Assembly: GCA_022729735.1 (NCBI GenBank)
Contig: DZAY01000010.1
Location: 26,481-81,342 of the forward strand
DNA: 54,862 bases
Source of the DNA: Helicobacter cetorum
Lineage (GTDB): Bacteria > Campylobacterota > Campylobacteria > Campylobacterales > DZAY01
Reading direction: 5' to 3'
The notes under the pieces are model-generated. The model saw nothing but the letters and a program-made list of their open reading frames with translations, was not told the DNA's origin and made no database searches. The translations under genes were made by a program, and so were the position numbers. This document shows positions 46,985 through 54,862 of this stretch, piece by piece. The stretch's first letter is position 1. Every line of letters begins with the position of its first letter.

Positions 46985-47148
46985 TAAGTCTCCTCACTTT
47001 TTTTTGAATTTTAACATATTATTATTAAAAAGAAGATTTATTTTTCTAAAAGTATGATTAAATTTTCTACACTTTTTGATTTTATATCATAAAATTTGTT
47101 ACTATTTGCAACCTATTTTAGCTATTTTATGTAACTATTATGATATTT
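46985..47148 (-). promoter_or_regulatory. parA-atpF' intergenic region with atp operon promoter, no parB
   Basis: On the minus strand TGTTAAAATTC gives a TG-extended -10 (TAAAAT, 47008-47013), 24 bp before the atpF' ATG, with T-rich DNA upstream, and is the likely atp promoter. In relatives a parB gene of about 280 codons occupies this site; here only 164 bp of non-coding AT-rich DNA remains. No parS-like 16-mer (TGTTTCACGTGAAACA) is seen. Confidence 0.6.
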
Positions 47149-47970
47149 TTATCTATTCTCTAATAAATATTTTGCAAGTAGTTGATATGCAATAGAGCCA
47201 ATTGACCTGCTGTCATACTCTATTGCACTTTTTCCAAAACTTGGTGCTTCAGCTAATTTTACATTTCGTGGAATAACAATGAAATCATTTGAATTACTAT
47301 CTTTAAAAAGTTTATTACTAAAATGTTGGATAATTTCATCATAAACCATTTTTGAAAGATTTTGTTGATTACTATACATTGTTGGTAAAAAACCTTTAAT
47401 TTTTAGTAAAGGATTTACTCTTTTTTTTATCAAGTTAATTGTATTTAATAATTGTGTTAAACCATTTAATGCAAAAAATTCACACTGTATTGGAATTATT
47501 ATAGAGTTTGATGTTGTAAGTGCATTTATTGTAATTGAATTTATTGTGGGAGGTGAATCTATTATTATGTAATCATATTGTAATAATATATTTTTAACTT
47601 TATCTTTTAATATGAATTCACTCTTTTTTGAATTTAACTCTTTGTCAAAACTCATTAAACTCATACTTGAAGGTATTAATTTTAACTCTACAATTTTCTT
47701 TTTTTCTTTACTTATAATTGAATTTTTTACATTAAAAGAGATATTTAAAATAATATCTTCTATATTTTTTGTGCCAATTAGTAGATGATATATACTATAT
47801 TCATAGGAGTTTTTTGAAAATCCAAAATTTAAAGTTGCATTTGCTTGAGGGTCCATATCAATTAAAAGAACTCTTTGATTTAAAAGCGCTAATGATGTTG
47901 CCAAATTTACAGCTGTCGTTGTCTTTCCCACACCACCTTTTTGATTAGCAATTGTAATAATTTCACTCAT
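47149..47970 (-). CDS. parA: ParA/Soj chromosome-partitioning ATPase
   Basis: 273 residues. Deviant Walker A KGGVGKTTTAVNLA (Lys11 to about 24), Walker A' LLIDMDPQANATLNF (about 35-49) and Walker B YIIIDSPPTINSIT (about 134-147), plus the C-terminal IPRNVKLAEAPSFGKSAIEYD signature. Full-length chromosomal Soj type. It normally moves ParB-parS complexes, but the parB gene is not in its usual place next door. It overlaps birA by 4 bp. Confidence 0.95.
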   Translation of the reverse strand: MSEIITIANQKGGVGKTTTAVNLATSLALLNQRVLLIDMDPQANATLNFGFSKNSYEYSIYHLLIGTKNIEDIILNISFNVKNSIISKEKKKIVELKLIPSSMSLMSFDKELNSKKSEFILKDKVKNILLQYDYIIIDSPPTINSITINALTTSNSIIIPIQCEFFALNGLTQLLNTINLIKKRVNPLLKIKGFLPTMYSNQQNLSKMVYDEIIQHFSNKLFKDSNSNDFIVIPRNVKLAEAPSFGKSAIEYDSRSIGSIAYQLLAKYLLENR

Positions 47971-48581
47971 CTTAAACTATAAACTCTATTTCCATCTATT
48001 TCTAAAGAACCATCACTTTGTAATATTCCATTTTTTAATTTATAATTTAATTCAATATTTTCATAAAATTCAATACTATATTTTTCAAATATTTCATTCC
48101 ATGATGGAAATTTTTCTAACATCAAAAAGTAGTGATAAAGTAGTTTTTCTCGCTCTATATCTATATCTAATTTTTCAAATTCTAAAACTTTATTTTTTAG
48201 ATTTAATCCAATACCACAAATTAGATTGCCATTTATTATATTACATATTGTTCCACCTATTTTTTTATCTTTTATATAAAAATCGTTTGGCCATTTAAAC
48301 CATAAATTAGAGCCAAAACTTTTTAATAACTCTTTTAAAATATATGAGAAATATATAGAAGCTGATACAATAGGTAAATCCTTTGGCAATGAAGAGTCTG
48401 ATATTGCAAATGATAAAAAAAGATTTTCATAAGCACCAATCCAATGGTTTCCACGACTTCCAATTCCATCTGTTTGAATATCTGTAACAATAGCAATAGG
48501 TGAAGTTAAATTTCTATTTTTAATACTATCTATTAAATAGTTTTGTGTTGAACTAAGAGTTTTAAAATAGAGTATCTCCAA
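47967..48581 (-). CDS. birA: Biotin--protein ligase (no DNA-binding domain)
   Basis: 204 residues. Catalytic domain only, with the biotinoyl-AMP loop region GIGSRGNHWIG (GRGRxGRxW equivalent, about 37-47), KWPNDFYIKDKKIGGTICN (about 106-124) and GIGLNLKN (about 131). The N-terminal repressor helix-turn-helix of E. coli BirA is absent, so it is group I ligase that attaches biotin to carboxylase carrier protein. It overlaps fmt by 20 bp. Confidence 0.94.
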   Translation of the reverse strand: MEILYFKTLSSTQNYLIDSIKNRNLTSPIAIVTDIQTDGIGSRGNHWIGAYENLFLSFAISDSSLPKDLPIVSASIYFSYILKELLKSFGSNLWFKWPNDFYIKDKKIGGTICNIINGNLICGIGLNLKNKVLEFEKLDIDIEREKLLYHYFLMLEKFPSWNEIFEKYSIEFYENIELNYKLKNGILQSDGSLEIDGNRVYSLR

Positions 48582-49464
48582 CTTCTCTCCTTAATCCTCT
48601 AATATAAGATGCCCCACTCATAATGTTTTTGGATACTGGTTGAAGAGTATGAACTCTAATTAACCCATTTTTACAACCAATATCTACACTATTTTTATCA
48701 ATTTTTACTATTTCACCTATTTTATAACTGCTATCACTGTTTAAAAGCTCAATATCTACTATTTTTAAACCATCTTTTGTAAATGTATTTGGCCATTTAT
48801 AAAATGCTCTATTTTTTGAAAATAGCTCTATTGAGTTTAGAAAATCTATTAAACCATCATCTTTTTTTATTTTTTTACAATGTGATGAATTTGCCTTATT
48901 TTGAGGAACTCTCTTTAATTTATCAAAGTTATTTAAAATTTTAATTGTTAAATTTGATGCTAATATGGAGAGTTTTTTTTCTAATTCTATATAATTTTCT
49001 CCATAATAATTTATATATGAGTATCCCAAAATATCACCAGCATCAAGCTTTTCGCTCATATAAATAGCACTAATACCAACTAATTTATCTTGTTTTAAAA
49101 TAGCCTCTTGAATTGGACTTGCTCCTCGATATTTTGGAAGAATTGAAGCATGTAGATTTATTGGAATAGTTAAATCTAAAATATTTTTTGGAATTATTTG
49201 TCCAAATGATGCCACAATAAAAAAATCAGCATTTAAAGATTTAAAATTATCATACTCATCTTTAATTTTTTCAGGTTGATAAATTGGAATATTTAATTTT
49301 TTATCTAATATAAGAGCTTTTGTTGGTGGAGGTGTTATTATCTGTTTTCGACCAACAGCTCTATCTGGTTGAGTAAAAAGAGCCACAATATTAAATTTTT
49401 CATCTAATAACTTTTCTAAAATCACTCTTGCATATTCTGAAGTTCCAGCAAATGCAACTCTCAT
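48562..49464 (-). CDS. fmt: Methionyl-tRNA formyltransferase
   Basis: Formylates initiator Met-tRNA using 10-formyl-THF. 300 residues. VAFAGTSEYA at the start, catalytic NLHASILPKYRGASPIQEAI (about 103-122, family NxHxSLLPxxRGxxP), MSEKLDAGDIL and the C-terminal OB-like domain (about 205-300). It overlaps proB by 4 bp. Confidence 0.96.
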   Translation of the reverse strand: MRVAFAGTSEYARVILEKLLDEKFNIVALFTQPDRAVGRKQIITPPPTKALILDKKLNIPIYQPEKIKDEYDNFKSLNADFFIVASFGQIIPKNILDLTIPINLHASILPKYRGASPIQEAILKQDKLVGISAIYMSEKLDAGDILGYSYINYYGENYIELEKKLSILASNLTIKILNNFDKLKRVPQNKANSSHCKKIKKDDGLIDFLNSIELFSKNRAFYKWPNTFTKDGLKIVDIELLNSDSSYKIGEIVKIDKNSVDIGCKNGLIRVHTLQPVSKNIMSGASYIRGLRREVGDTLF

Positions 49465-50231
49465 AAAATCTCTTTTTTACTAAACAGAGTTCCACCAATC
49501 TGTTTTTTATCTATCAAAAAACTTCTAACATATTTTAAATCAAATCCACTTGTCAAAAACATCTCTTTTCCATTTTTAAGCAAAAAGTCACCAGCTTTTA
49601 GTTTTGTAACAATTCCACCAGTTGCAAAATCACTATTTGGATTTGCATCAATTTCTAACTCACTTTCAGAAAGTTCTTTAACTAAACTTAATATTTTTGC
49701 ATCGCTAAACATTCTTGGGTTTTTATCATAGTATCCATCAATGTCTGTTAGAATAATTAGCATATCAGCATCAAAAAATAGAGTAGTTGCAGCTGATAAT
49801 CTATCATTATCACCAAATACAAGCTCTTCCGTTGCTGTTACATCATTTTCATTAATAATAGGGATAACTTTGTAATTTAATAAAACTTCTATTGCATTTT
49901 TTGCATGTTTTGTTCGTTTAATAGAATCAAAATCATCAGCAGTTAATAGTAGTTGTGCTACTTTTATATTATGTTTTTCAAAAACACTTTTATAAATTCT
50001 CATTAAAGCTGGTTGTCCAATTGAAGCTAATGCTTGTCTATTTGAAACTACTTTTTTATCAAGTTGTAGTTCAGCATAACCTGAAGCTACTGCACCTGAA
50101 GAGACTAAAATAATTTCATATTTTAAATGCAATTCACAAATTAACTCAACAAGTGCTTCTAATCTCTTTTTTGCTAAATTTCCACTATCTGTTAAGACAG
50201 CCGTTCCAACTTTAATTACTATTCTTCTCAT
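49461..50231 (-). CDS. proB: Glutamate 5-kinase (without PUA domain)
   Basis: First step of proline synthesis. 256 residues covering only the amino-acid-kinase domain: [11 protein letters not shown] at the start, [11 protein letters not shown] (about 42-52), [11 protein letters not shown] (about 125-135), DNDRLSA and [15 protein letters not shown] (about 204-218). The C-terminal PUA domain of E. coli ProB is absent, as is usual in Campylobacterota. Overlaps obgE by 20 bp. Confidence 0.95.
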   Translation of the reverse strand: MRRIVIKVGTAVLTDSGNLAKKRLEALVELICELHLKYEIILVSSGAVASGYAELQLDKKVVSNRQALASIGQPALMRIYKSVFEKHNIKVAQLLLTADDFDSIKRTKHAKNAIEVLLNYKVIPIINENDVTATEELVFGDNDRLSAATTLFFDADMLIILTDIDGYYDKNPRMFSDAKILSLVKELSESELEIDANPNSDFATGGIVTKLKAGDFLLKNGKEMFLTSGFDLKYVRSFLIDKKQIGGTLFSKKEIL

Positions 50232-51315
50232 TTTTAATTGCCTGAAGTAAGAATTTTAATGGTTTAATATTTAAATGTGTGCTTGAAGAAATAGGTAATA
50301 CAAAATATGGCTTACTAATATCAACTTTTTTTGAAAATTCAAAAAACTCACTATCTAAATAGTAATTAGAACTCTCTATTGCAAAATGGTTTGTAGTTGA
50401 AATTTCTAAATTTAAAAATTGTAAAAATTCAGCTACTTTTAAATTTATTTCATCTTCTGTTAAACTATCTGCTTTTGTAAGTGCTATTGCAAAATCTTTA
50501 TTTGATAGCTCTGGTGAAAATTTTTCTAATTCACTTCTTAAAACAGTGTATTGCTCTTTTATATCTGTATATCTTGATAAATCTATCATAAATAAAAATA
50601 TTTTTGTTCTTTCAATATGTTTTAAAAATTGTATTCCAAGTCCTTTGCCACTACTTGCACCTTCTATAATTCCAGGAATATCAGCAATTACAAATGAGTT
50701 ATACTCATCTGTATCAACTACACCAAGATTTGGAATAAGAGTTGTAAATTCATAGTTTGCAATTTCTGGTCTAGCATTTGAAACAACAGATATAAGTGTA
50801 GATTTACCAACATTTGGAAATCCAACAAGTCCAACATCAGCAATTAGTTTTAGCTCCAATCGTATATTTAGAGCAACTCCTTCTAATCCACTTTGAGCAT
50901 ATGTTGGTTTTTGATTGGTTGAACTTCTAAAATGCCAATTTCCAAGCCCACCTTTTCCACCTTCTAAAAACTTTACATTAACATTTTCTTCTTTTAAATC
51001 GAGTAACAATTCGCCATTATCATTATTAAATATTTGAGTTCCTAAAGGAACTTTTATATATAAATCTTCCCCATTTTTTCCATGCTTTTTTCTTCCATAT
51101 CCCTGTTCGCCATTTGATGCTTTTAGCTGTTTTTTACCTTTAAAGTGTGAGAGTGTATCGCAATTTCTATCCACAACAAAAATTACATCGCCACCTTTTC
51201 CACCATCACCACCATCTGGCCCACCTTGAATTACAAATTTTTCTCTTCTAAAAGATACACAACCAGCTCCACCTTTACCAGATGATATGCTTAAAGCGAC
51301 ACTATCAACAAACAT
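50212..51315 (-). CDS. obgE: Obg-family GTPase, ribosome assembly
   Basis: 367 residues. The glycine-rich Obg fold (1-158, [31 protein letters not shown]) is followed by the G domain (about 160-330) with G1 [12 protein letters not shown], switch [14 protein letters not shown]3 [11 protein letters not shown] and G4 TKAD. The extra C-terminal OCT domain is absent. It acts in 50S maturation and stress control and follows rpmA, as in most bacteria. Confidence 0.97.
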   Translation of the reverse strand: MFVDSVALSISSGKGGAGCVSFRREKFVIQGGPDGGDGGKGGDVIFVVDRNCDTLSHFKGKKQLKASNGEQGYGRKKHGKNGEDLYIKVPLGTQIFNNDNGELLLDLKEENVNVKFLEGGKGGLGNWHFRSSTNQKPTYAQSGLEGVALNIRLELKLIADVGLVGFPNVGKSTLISVVSNARPEIANYEFTTLIPNLGVVDTDEYNSFVIADIPGIIEGASSGKGLGIQFLKHIERTKIFLFMIDLSRYTDIKEQYTVLRSELEKFSPELSNKDFAIALTKADSLTEDEINLKVAEFLQFLNLEISTTNHFAIESSNYYLDSEFFEFSKKVDISKPYFVLPISSSTHLNIKPLKFLLQAIKNEKNSN

Positions 51316-51343
51316 TATAAAACCTTAGATTTTTTTAAAGAAG

Positions 51344-51367
51344 TGAAGTTAGAGTTATCTAACTTCA
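51344..51367 (-). terminator. Hairpin between rpmA and obgE
   Basis: A perfect 9-bp inverted repeat (51344-51352 with 51359-51367) around a 6-base loop starts 2 bp after the rpmA stop on the minus strand. The following sequence is CTTCTTTAAAAAAA, only partly T-rich. It could act as a partial terminator, giving more ribosomal protein than obgE message, or as a 3'-end stabiliser. Confidence 0.55.
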
Positions 51368-51369
51368 TA

Positions 51370-51624
51370 TTATGCAGGATAAACAGAAACTTTATTTCTA
51401 TCTTTATCTTTTCTCTCAAATTTAACAAATCCATCAACCATTGCATAAATTGTATGGTCTTTTCCCATTCCTACATTATTTCCAGGATGAACTTTTGTTC
51501 CTCTTTGTCTAATAATAATATTTCCAGCTCTTACAAGCTCTCCACCAAATTTTTTAACACCTAATCTTCTACCAATCGAATCTCTATTATTTTGGGTACT
51601 ACCCTGACCTTTCTTATGAGCCAT
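51370..51624 (-). CDS. rpmA: 50S ribosomal protein L27
   Basis: 84 residues. [28 protein letters not shown] and the [20 protein letters not shown] signature of L27. No N-terminal cleaved extension of the Firmicutes type. 16 bp after rplU, with AGGAG before ATG. Confidence 0.98.
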   Translation of the reverse strand: MAHKKGQGSTQNNRDSIGRRLGVKKFGGELVRAGNIIIRQRGTKVHPGNNVGMGKDHTIYAMVDGFVKFERKDKDRNKVSVYPA

Positions 51625-51640
51625 TTTTTATCTCCTAAAT

Positions 51641-51949
51641 TTAAGCTTCTATTTTAGTAATTCTTACTCTTGTAAAATCTCTTCTAAAACCTCTTTTTAC
51701 TTTGCTATCTTTTCTTCTTCTTTTTTTGAAAATGACAACTTTTTTACCTCTACCCTCATTAATTACTTCTGCTAAAACTTTAGCACCAGCTACGAATGGA
51801 GTTCCAACTTTTAACTCTCCATTATTAACTGCTAAAACTTCATTAATCTCTATTTCTGCTTTTGGTTCAAGCGACATTTTGTCAAACAGCACAATATCAC
51901 CTACTTGCACTTTATACTGTTTTCCACCATTTTTTATAATTGCATACAT
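51641..51949 (-). CDS. rplU: 50S ribosomal protein L21
   Basis: 102 residues. [18 protein letters not shown] at the start and the [18 protein letters not shown]-terminal signature are characteristic of L21. First gene of rplU-rpmA-obgE. AAGGAT lies before ATG. Confidence 0.98.
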   Translation of the reverse strand: MYAIIKNGGKQYKVQVGDIVLFDKMSLEPKAEIEINEVLAVNNGELKVGTPFVAGAKVLAEVINEGRGKKVVIFKKRRRKDSKVKRGFRRDFTRVRITKIEA

Positions 51950-51984
51950 TTTAGATAATCCTTAACCTAAGTTTTTAAGGGCGA

Positions 51985-51990
51985 ATTTTA
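51985..51990 (-). promoter_or_regulatory. Probable -10 box for rplU-rpmA-obgE
   Basis: On the minus strand TTTTTAGTAAAATTCGCCC contains TAAAAT 35 bp before the rplU ATG, with a G+C-rich patch just after it where transcription would start. It sits in the 59-bp gap between ridA and rplU. Confidence 0.55.
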
Positions 51991-52008
51991 CTAAAAATTG
52001 GTTTAATT

Positions 52009-52389
52009 TTAGATTAAATTAAGCCAAGCTACAGCTTCAATCTCTATAAGTGCATTTTTAGGTAGTGTTTTTACTGCTACTGTGCTTCTTGCTGGTTTAT
52101 GTTCATTAAAATAGGTCGCATAAATTTCATTGACTTTAGCAAAATCTTCCATGTTTGCTAAAAATATTGTAGTTTTTATTACACTATTTAAGTTAGCTCC
52201 ACCTTCTAAAAGTATATTTTTTAGATTTTCTAAAACTTGTATAGTCTGTTTTTCTATATCACTTTCTAACATTTCACCTTTTGGAGTTAATGCAATTTGT
52301 CCTGAAGTAAATAGTAAATTACCTACTATAACTGCTTGAGAATATGGTCCAATTGCACTTGGTGCATTTGATGTAGAAACTATTTTCAT
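52009..52389 (-). CDS. ridA: RidA-family enamine/imine deaminase
   Basis: 126 residues, normal for the family. NAPSAIGPYSQAVIVGNLLFTSGQI near the start, the catalytic-Arg region ARSTVAVKTLPKNALIEIEAVAWL near the end. It hydrolyses reactive 2-aminoacrylate and related imines made by PLP enzymes, a function linked to branched-chain amino acid synthesis. It has its own promoter. Confidence 0.95.
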   Translation of the reverse strand: MKIVSTSNAPSAIGPYSQAVIVGNLLFTSGQIALTPKGEMLESDIEKQTIQVLENLKNILLEGGANLNSVIKTTIFLANMEDFAKVNEIYATYFNEHKPARSTVAVKTLPKNALIEIEAVAWLNLI

Positions 52390-52414
52390 TCAATGTCCTT
52401 TTTTTCAAAATTTT

Positions 52415-52420
52415 ATTATA
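52415..52420 (-). promoter_or_regulatory. Probable -10 box for ridA
   Basis: Minus-strand TTTTTATAATAAAAT contains TATAAT 25 bp before the ridA ATG, with AAAGGA between. It lies in the 89-bp divergent region shared with the GGDEF-EAL gene. Confidence 0.6.
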
Positions 52421-52444
52421 AAAAGCTTTTAATAGTAATTAATA

Positions 52445-52450
52445 TATAAT
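52445..52450 (+). promoter_or_regulatory. Probable -10 box for GGDEF-EAL gene
   Basis: TAATATATAATTG contains TATAAT 28 bp before the favoured ATG at 52479 and only 16 bp before the alternative ATG at 52467. This supports the later start, preceded by GGTAGG. Confidence 0.6.
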
Positions 52451-52478
52451 TGTTGCAATATCAAAAATGGTAGGTGTT

Positions 52479-54539
52479 ATGAGTTTTTCAAATCTGTTTT
52501 TTACAATCAAGGGTAGAGTTGGAATTATTATAACTCTATTGTTTTTGTCTTTATTTGTTTTATCAAGATTTAGTTTAGATTTTTTAGATAAAAGTTCCAA
52601 AAAGTTTGATAACCTTTATAATTATAGCTTTGAAATTCTATCAATTTCTACAGAATTAAAAACTGATATAATGCAATTACAAAATACATTGATAAATGGA
52701 ATACTTCCAAAAGACATAAACAAAAATGAATTAGATGAGTTATATCTCAATATTTTTGAAAATATTAAACAAATTGAAACATTAAGTAGTGAAAAAGAGA
52801 TTCAGCAGAGATGCAACTTTATAAAAATAAGAGTTAATTCTATTAAAAATATGAGCCAAGATTTAATTGAAGCTAAAAATAGTGGTAATTATGATGAGGT
52901 TTATAATATATTAGATGGCATAATTAGCATTTTAAAAAAGAGTGATAATGATATAAATATACTTTCAAATAGTGTAAAACTTGATACAAATAGCTCATTT
53001 ATTGATTTTGAACAGGTGCTAAAAGAGAGTAAAATTAGTATAAACAATATAACTTTTGCAAGTTTTTTTATATTATTAACCATTACACTTATCTTGTATC
53101 TTTCAATTATCAAATCTATCAAAAATTTACAAATTTCTACAAAATATTTGGTATCAAATAGTCCAAATTTAAACAATAGAGTTGAAAAACTTTCAAATGA
53201 TGAGTTTGGAGAAGTTATTGATAATATTAATATTTTTATTGAAAAAGTTCAAACTATGGATAAGCAATTAATAGAATCAAATGAAAAATTAAAAGATAAA
53301 ATTGATGAATCAATGAAACATCAAAAAGAGTTGGAATATAGACTTTACTATGATGCTTTAACAAATATTCCAAATCGTGCAAAACTTATAGATGATATTA
53401 AAAACTCCGAAGATGTATCTTTAATATTAATTAATATTGATAGATTTAAAGAAATAAATGACTTTTATGGTATTGAAATTGGAGATTTTATATTAAAAGA
53501 GTTTCCAATTAGACTTCAATATATTTTGGAATTTAAAGATTATAAAATATATAGGCTTTATGGAGATGAGTATGCAATTGCCATATTTAATCAATCAAGA
53601 GGTAAAAAATGTATATCTATACTAAACAAACTTTGTGACAAAATCAAAAAAGAGTCTTTTAATTGCAATAATGAAGAAATTTTTATCAATGCAACATTGG
53701 GATTTAGTAATAATAGAGAAAATTTGTTAATTACAGCTGATATTGCTTTACGAGAAGCAAAAAGAAGCAGACGAAACTTTTTATGTTATGATGACATGGG
53801 TGATGTGATTGGTGAATATGAGAATAATATTAAGTGGTCAAAAAGAATTAAAAAAGCTCTTGAAGAAGATAGAATTGTTCCATTTTTTCAGCCAATTATT
53901 AATGCAAAAACTAAAAATATTGAAAAATTTGAGTGTTTAGCAAGAATGGTTGAAGGTAATAAAGTAATTTCGCCATTCTATTTTTTAGATACTGCCAAAA
54001 AGACAAAACAATATACAAAAATTACACGAGCAATAATCAAAAAATCATTTGAAATTTTTAGTAATAACAGTTATGAGTTTTCAATAAATTTATGTTTAGA
54101 AGATATTTTAGATAGTGAGTTGGTTGTATATATAAGATATATGCTTGAAAAGTATAATATTGGAAATAGAGTAATTTTTGAAATTGTAGAATCTGAAGGA
54201 ATAGAAGAGTTTGATGAGGTTATTAATTTTATAAAAATTGCAAAAAGTTTTAAATGTAAAATCGCTATTGATGACTTTGGAAGTGGATACTCAAATTTTG
54301 AATATTTAATGAAACTTGATATAGATTTCATAAAAATTGATGGAAGTTTAATTAAAAATATTGACAAAGATTTAAACTCTCACCACATTACAGAAACCAT
54401 ATCTACATTTGCTAAAAAAATAAATAAAAAAGTTGTTGCTGAATATGTGGCAAGTGAAAAAATATATGATACTCTCAACAAATTAGATATAGATTATCTT
54501 CAAGGATTTTACTTAGGTGAGCCGAAAAACTCAATCTGA
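52479..54539 (+). CDS. Membrane GGDEF-EAL c-di-GMP protein
   Basis: 686 residues from the ATG at 52479 (ATG 52467 is possible). TM1 at about 12-30, a periplasmic helical sensor (about 35-185), TM2 (about 190-210), a HAMP-like region, then a GGDEF domain (about 285-440) in which the signature reads RLYGDEYA instead of RxGGDEF, so cyclase activity is doubtful. The EAL domain (about 460-680) has ECLAR for EALxR, IFEIVESEG, IDDFGSGYSNFEYL, FIKIDG, and VAEYVAS followed by LQGFYLG. The catalytic acids and Lys are kept, so it is probably a phosphodiesterase. The end overlaps the HD-GYP gene by 9 bp. Confidence 0.9.
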   Translation: MSFSNLFFTIKGRVGIIITLLFLSLFVLSRFSLDFLDKSSKKFDNLYNYSFEILSISTELKTDIMQLQNTLINGILPKDINKNELDELYLNIFENIKQIETLSSEKEIQQRCNFIKIRVNSIKNMSQDLIEAKNSGNYDEVYNILDGIISILKKSDNDINILSNSVKLDTNSSFIDFEQVLKESKISINNITFASFFILLTITLILYLSIIKSIKNLQISTKYLVSNSPNLNNRVEKLSNDEFGEVIDNINIFIEKVQTMDKQLIESNEKLKDKIDESMKHQKELEYRLYYDALTNIPNRAKLIDDIKNSEDVSLILINIDRFKEINDFYGIEIGDFILKEFPIRLQYILEFKDYKIYRLYGDEYAIAIFNQSRGKKCISILNKLCDKIKKESFNCNNEEIFINATLGFSNNRENLLITADIALREAKRSRRNFLCYDDMGDVIGEYENNIKWSKRIKKALEEDRIVPFFQPIINAKTKNIEKFECLARMVEGNKVISPFYFLDTAKKTKQYTKITRAIIKKSFEIFSNNSYEFSINLCLEDILDSELVVYIRYMLEKYNIGNRVIFEIVESEGIEEFDEVINFIKIAKSFKCKIAIDDFGSGYSNFEYLMKLDIDFIKIDGSLIKNIDKDLNSHHITETISTFAKKINKKVVAEYVASEKIYDTLNKLDIDYLQGFYLGEPKNSI

Positions 54540-54862
54540 AAAATCATCTCTCAAGCTATCTCTGACTTCTAAAAACTCATTTAAATTTTCAAAAAATATA
54601 TCTATCAATTTTGGGTCGAAATGATTACCCCGCTCTTCTTTAAAAAGTGCTAATATTTTGTCTAATTCCCAAGCTTTTTTGTAACATCTATCACTTCCCA
54701 AAGCATCAAATACATCGGCAACAGCACTAATTCTGCCATAAATATGAATATCTTCTCCACTTAAACCTTGTGGATAACCTTTGCCATTCCATTTTTCGTG
54801 ATGTTGATAAGCAATAATTGCCGAAGCTTTTAATATTTTTCGCTTTGATGATTTCAGAATTT
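54531..54862 (-). CDS. HD-GYP domain protein, C-terminal part (gene continues beyond right edge)
   Basis: The minus-strand frame is open from the right window edge to a TGA at 54531-54533. The 109 complete codons encode the C-terminal half of an HD-GYP phosphodiesterase: AYQHHEKWNGKGYPQGLSGE carries the HHE(x)nGxGYP signature, followed by IHIYGRISAVADVFDALGSDR and GNHFDPKLIDIFFENL. All expected ligands in this part are present. It would hydrolyse c-di-GMP. The N-terminal part, probably a REC or sensor domain, is outside the window. Its stop lies inside the last codons of the opposite GGDEF-EAL gene. Confidence 0.9.
   Translation of the reverse strand, partial: ILKSSKRKILKASAIIAYQHHEKWNGKGYPQGLSGEDIHIYGRISAVADVFDALGSDRCYKKAWELDKILALFKEERGNHFDPKLIDIFFENLNEFLEVRDSLRDDFSD

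Noticed and set aside
46985-47148. parS site or small RNA between parA and atpF'
   Set aside because: No sequence near TGTTTCACGTGAAACA and no stable structure with a T-run are visible; only AT-rich DNA and the atp promoter.

Overview
This 54.9 kb window is a compact, very AT-rich stretch of chromosome from a Campylobacterota (former Epsilonproteobacteria) bacterium. The support is gene order and gene type: an IspD-IspF fusion followed by an atypical response regulator, a Sat-like protein and PgpA; mobB-fbp-small Cys protein-metG; and obgE-proB-fmt-birA-parA next to an ATP synthase operon (b', b, delta, alpha, gamma, beta, epsilon, without a and c) that runs straight into tolQ-tolR-tolA-tolB-pal-cpoB. 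The many PAS, REC, GGDEF-EAL and HD-GYP proteins suggest a free-living, environmentally responsive member (Sulfurimonas/Arcobacter-like) rather than a streamlined host-adapted one. Genus cannot be settled from sequence reading alone.

Layout. 1-6474 (+): a cell-surface cluster. It holds a large repeat protein cut by the left window edge, a secreted protein with Ig/FN3-like and chitobiase-C-like modules and a Ser-rich linker, a small lipoprotein, and a membrane-anchored coiled-coil protein. This is the least explained part of the window. 6763-10809 (+): acetolactate synthase (ilvB-ilvN), a lytic transglycosylase whose ribosome binding site lies in a hairpin, a CPBP membrane protease and a single-domain response regulator. 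10802-14640 (-): a REC-PAS-PilZ-like regulator, an AmrS-type radical SAM protein and thiC. 14748-24109 (+): ispDF, HP1021/Cj1608-type regulator, Sat-like protein, pgpA, fapA-like, ruvA, ddl, alpha/beta hydrolase and murF, with many 4-20 bp overlaps. 24112-28904 (-): hisD, then a haem-binding protein, PhnD-like binding protein and histidine kinase that look like one sensory operon. 29028-36389 (+): mobB, fbp, small Cys protein, metG, an orphan Mur-ligase-N-like protein, proA, tautomerase, an orphan ABC ATPase and hemH. 36577-52389 (-): Tol-Pal, ATP synthase, parA, birA, fmt, proB, obgE, rpmA, rplU and ridA. 52479-54862: a GGDEF-EAL protein (+) and the C-terminal part of an HD-GYP protein (-), overlapping tail to tail.

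Most genes are housekeeping: branched-chain amino acid, proline, histidine, thiamine, isoprenoid, haem and peptidoglycan synthesis, energy coupling and envelope integrity. No tRNA, rRNA, CRISPR array, insertion sequence or prophage gene was seen. The points most worth checking are: parB absent from its usual place between parA and the atp operon; the haem/PhnD/kinase cassette; the hairpin over the transglycosylase start; the Sat-like protein with an altered active site but an intact zinc site; the orphan Mur-N-like protein; and the surface-protein cluster.
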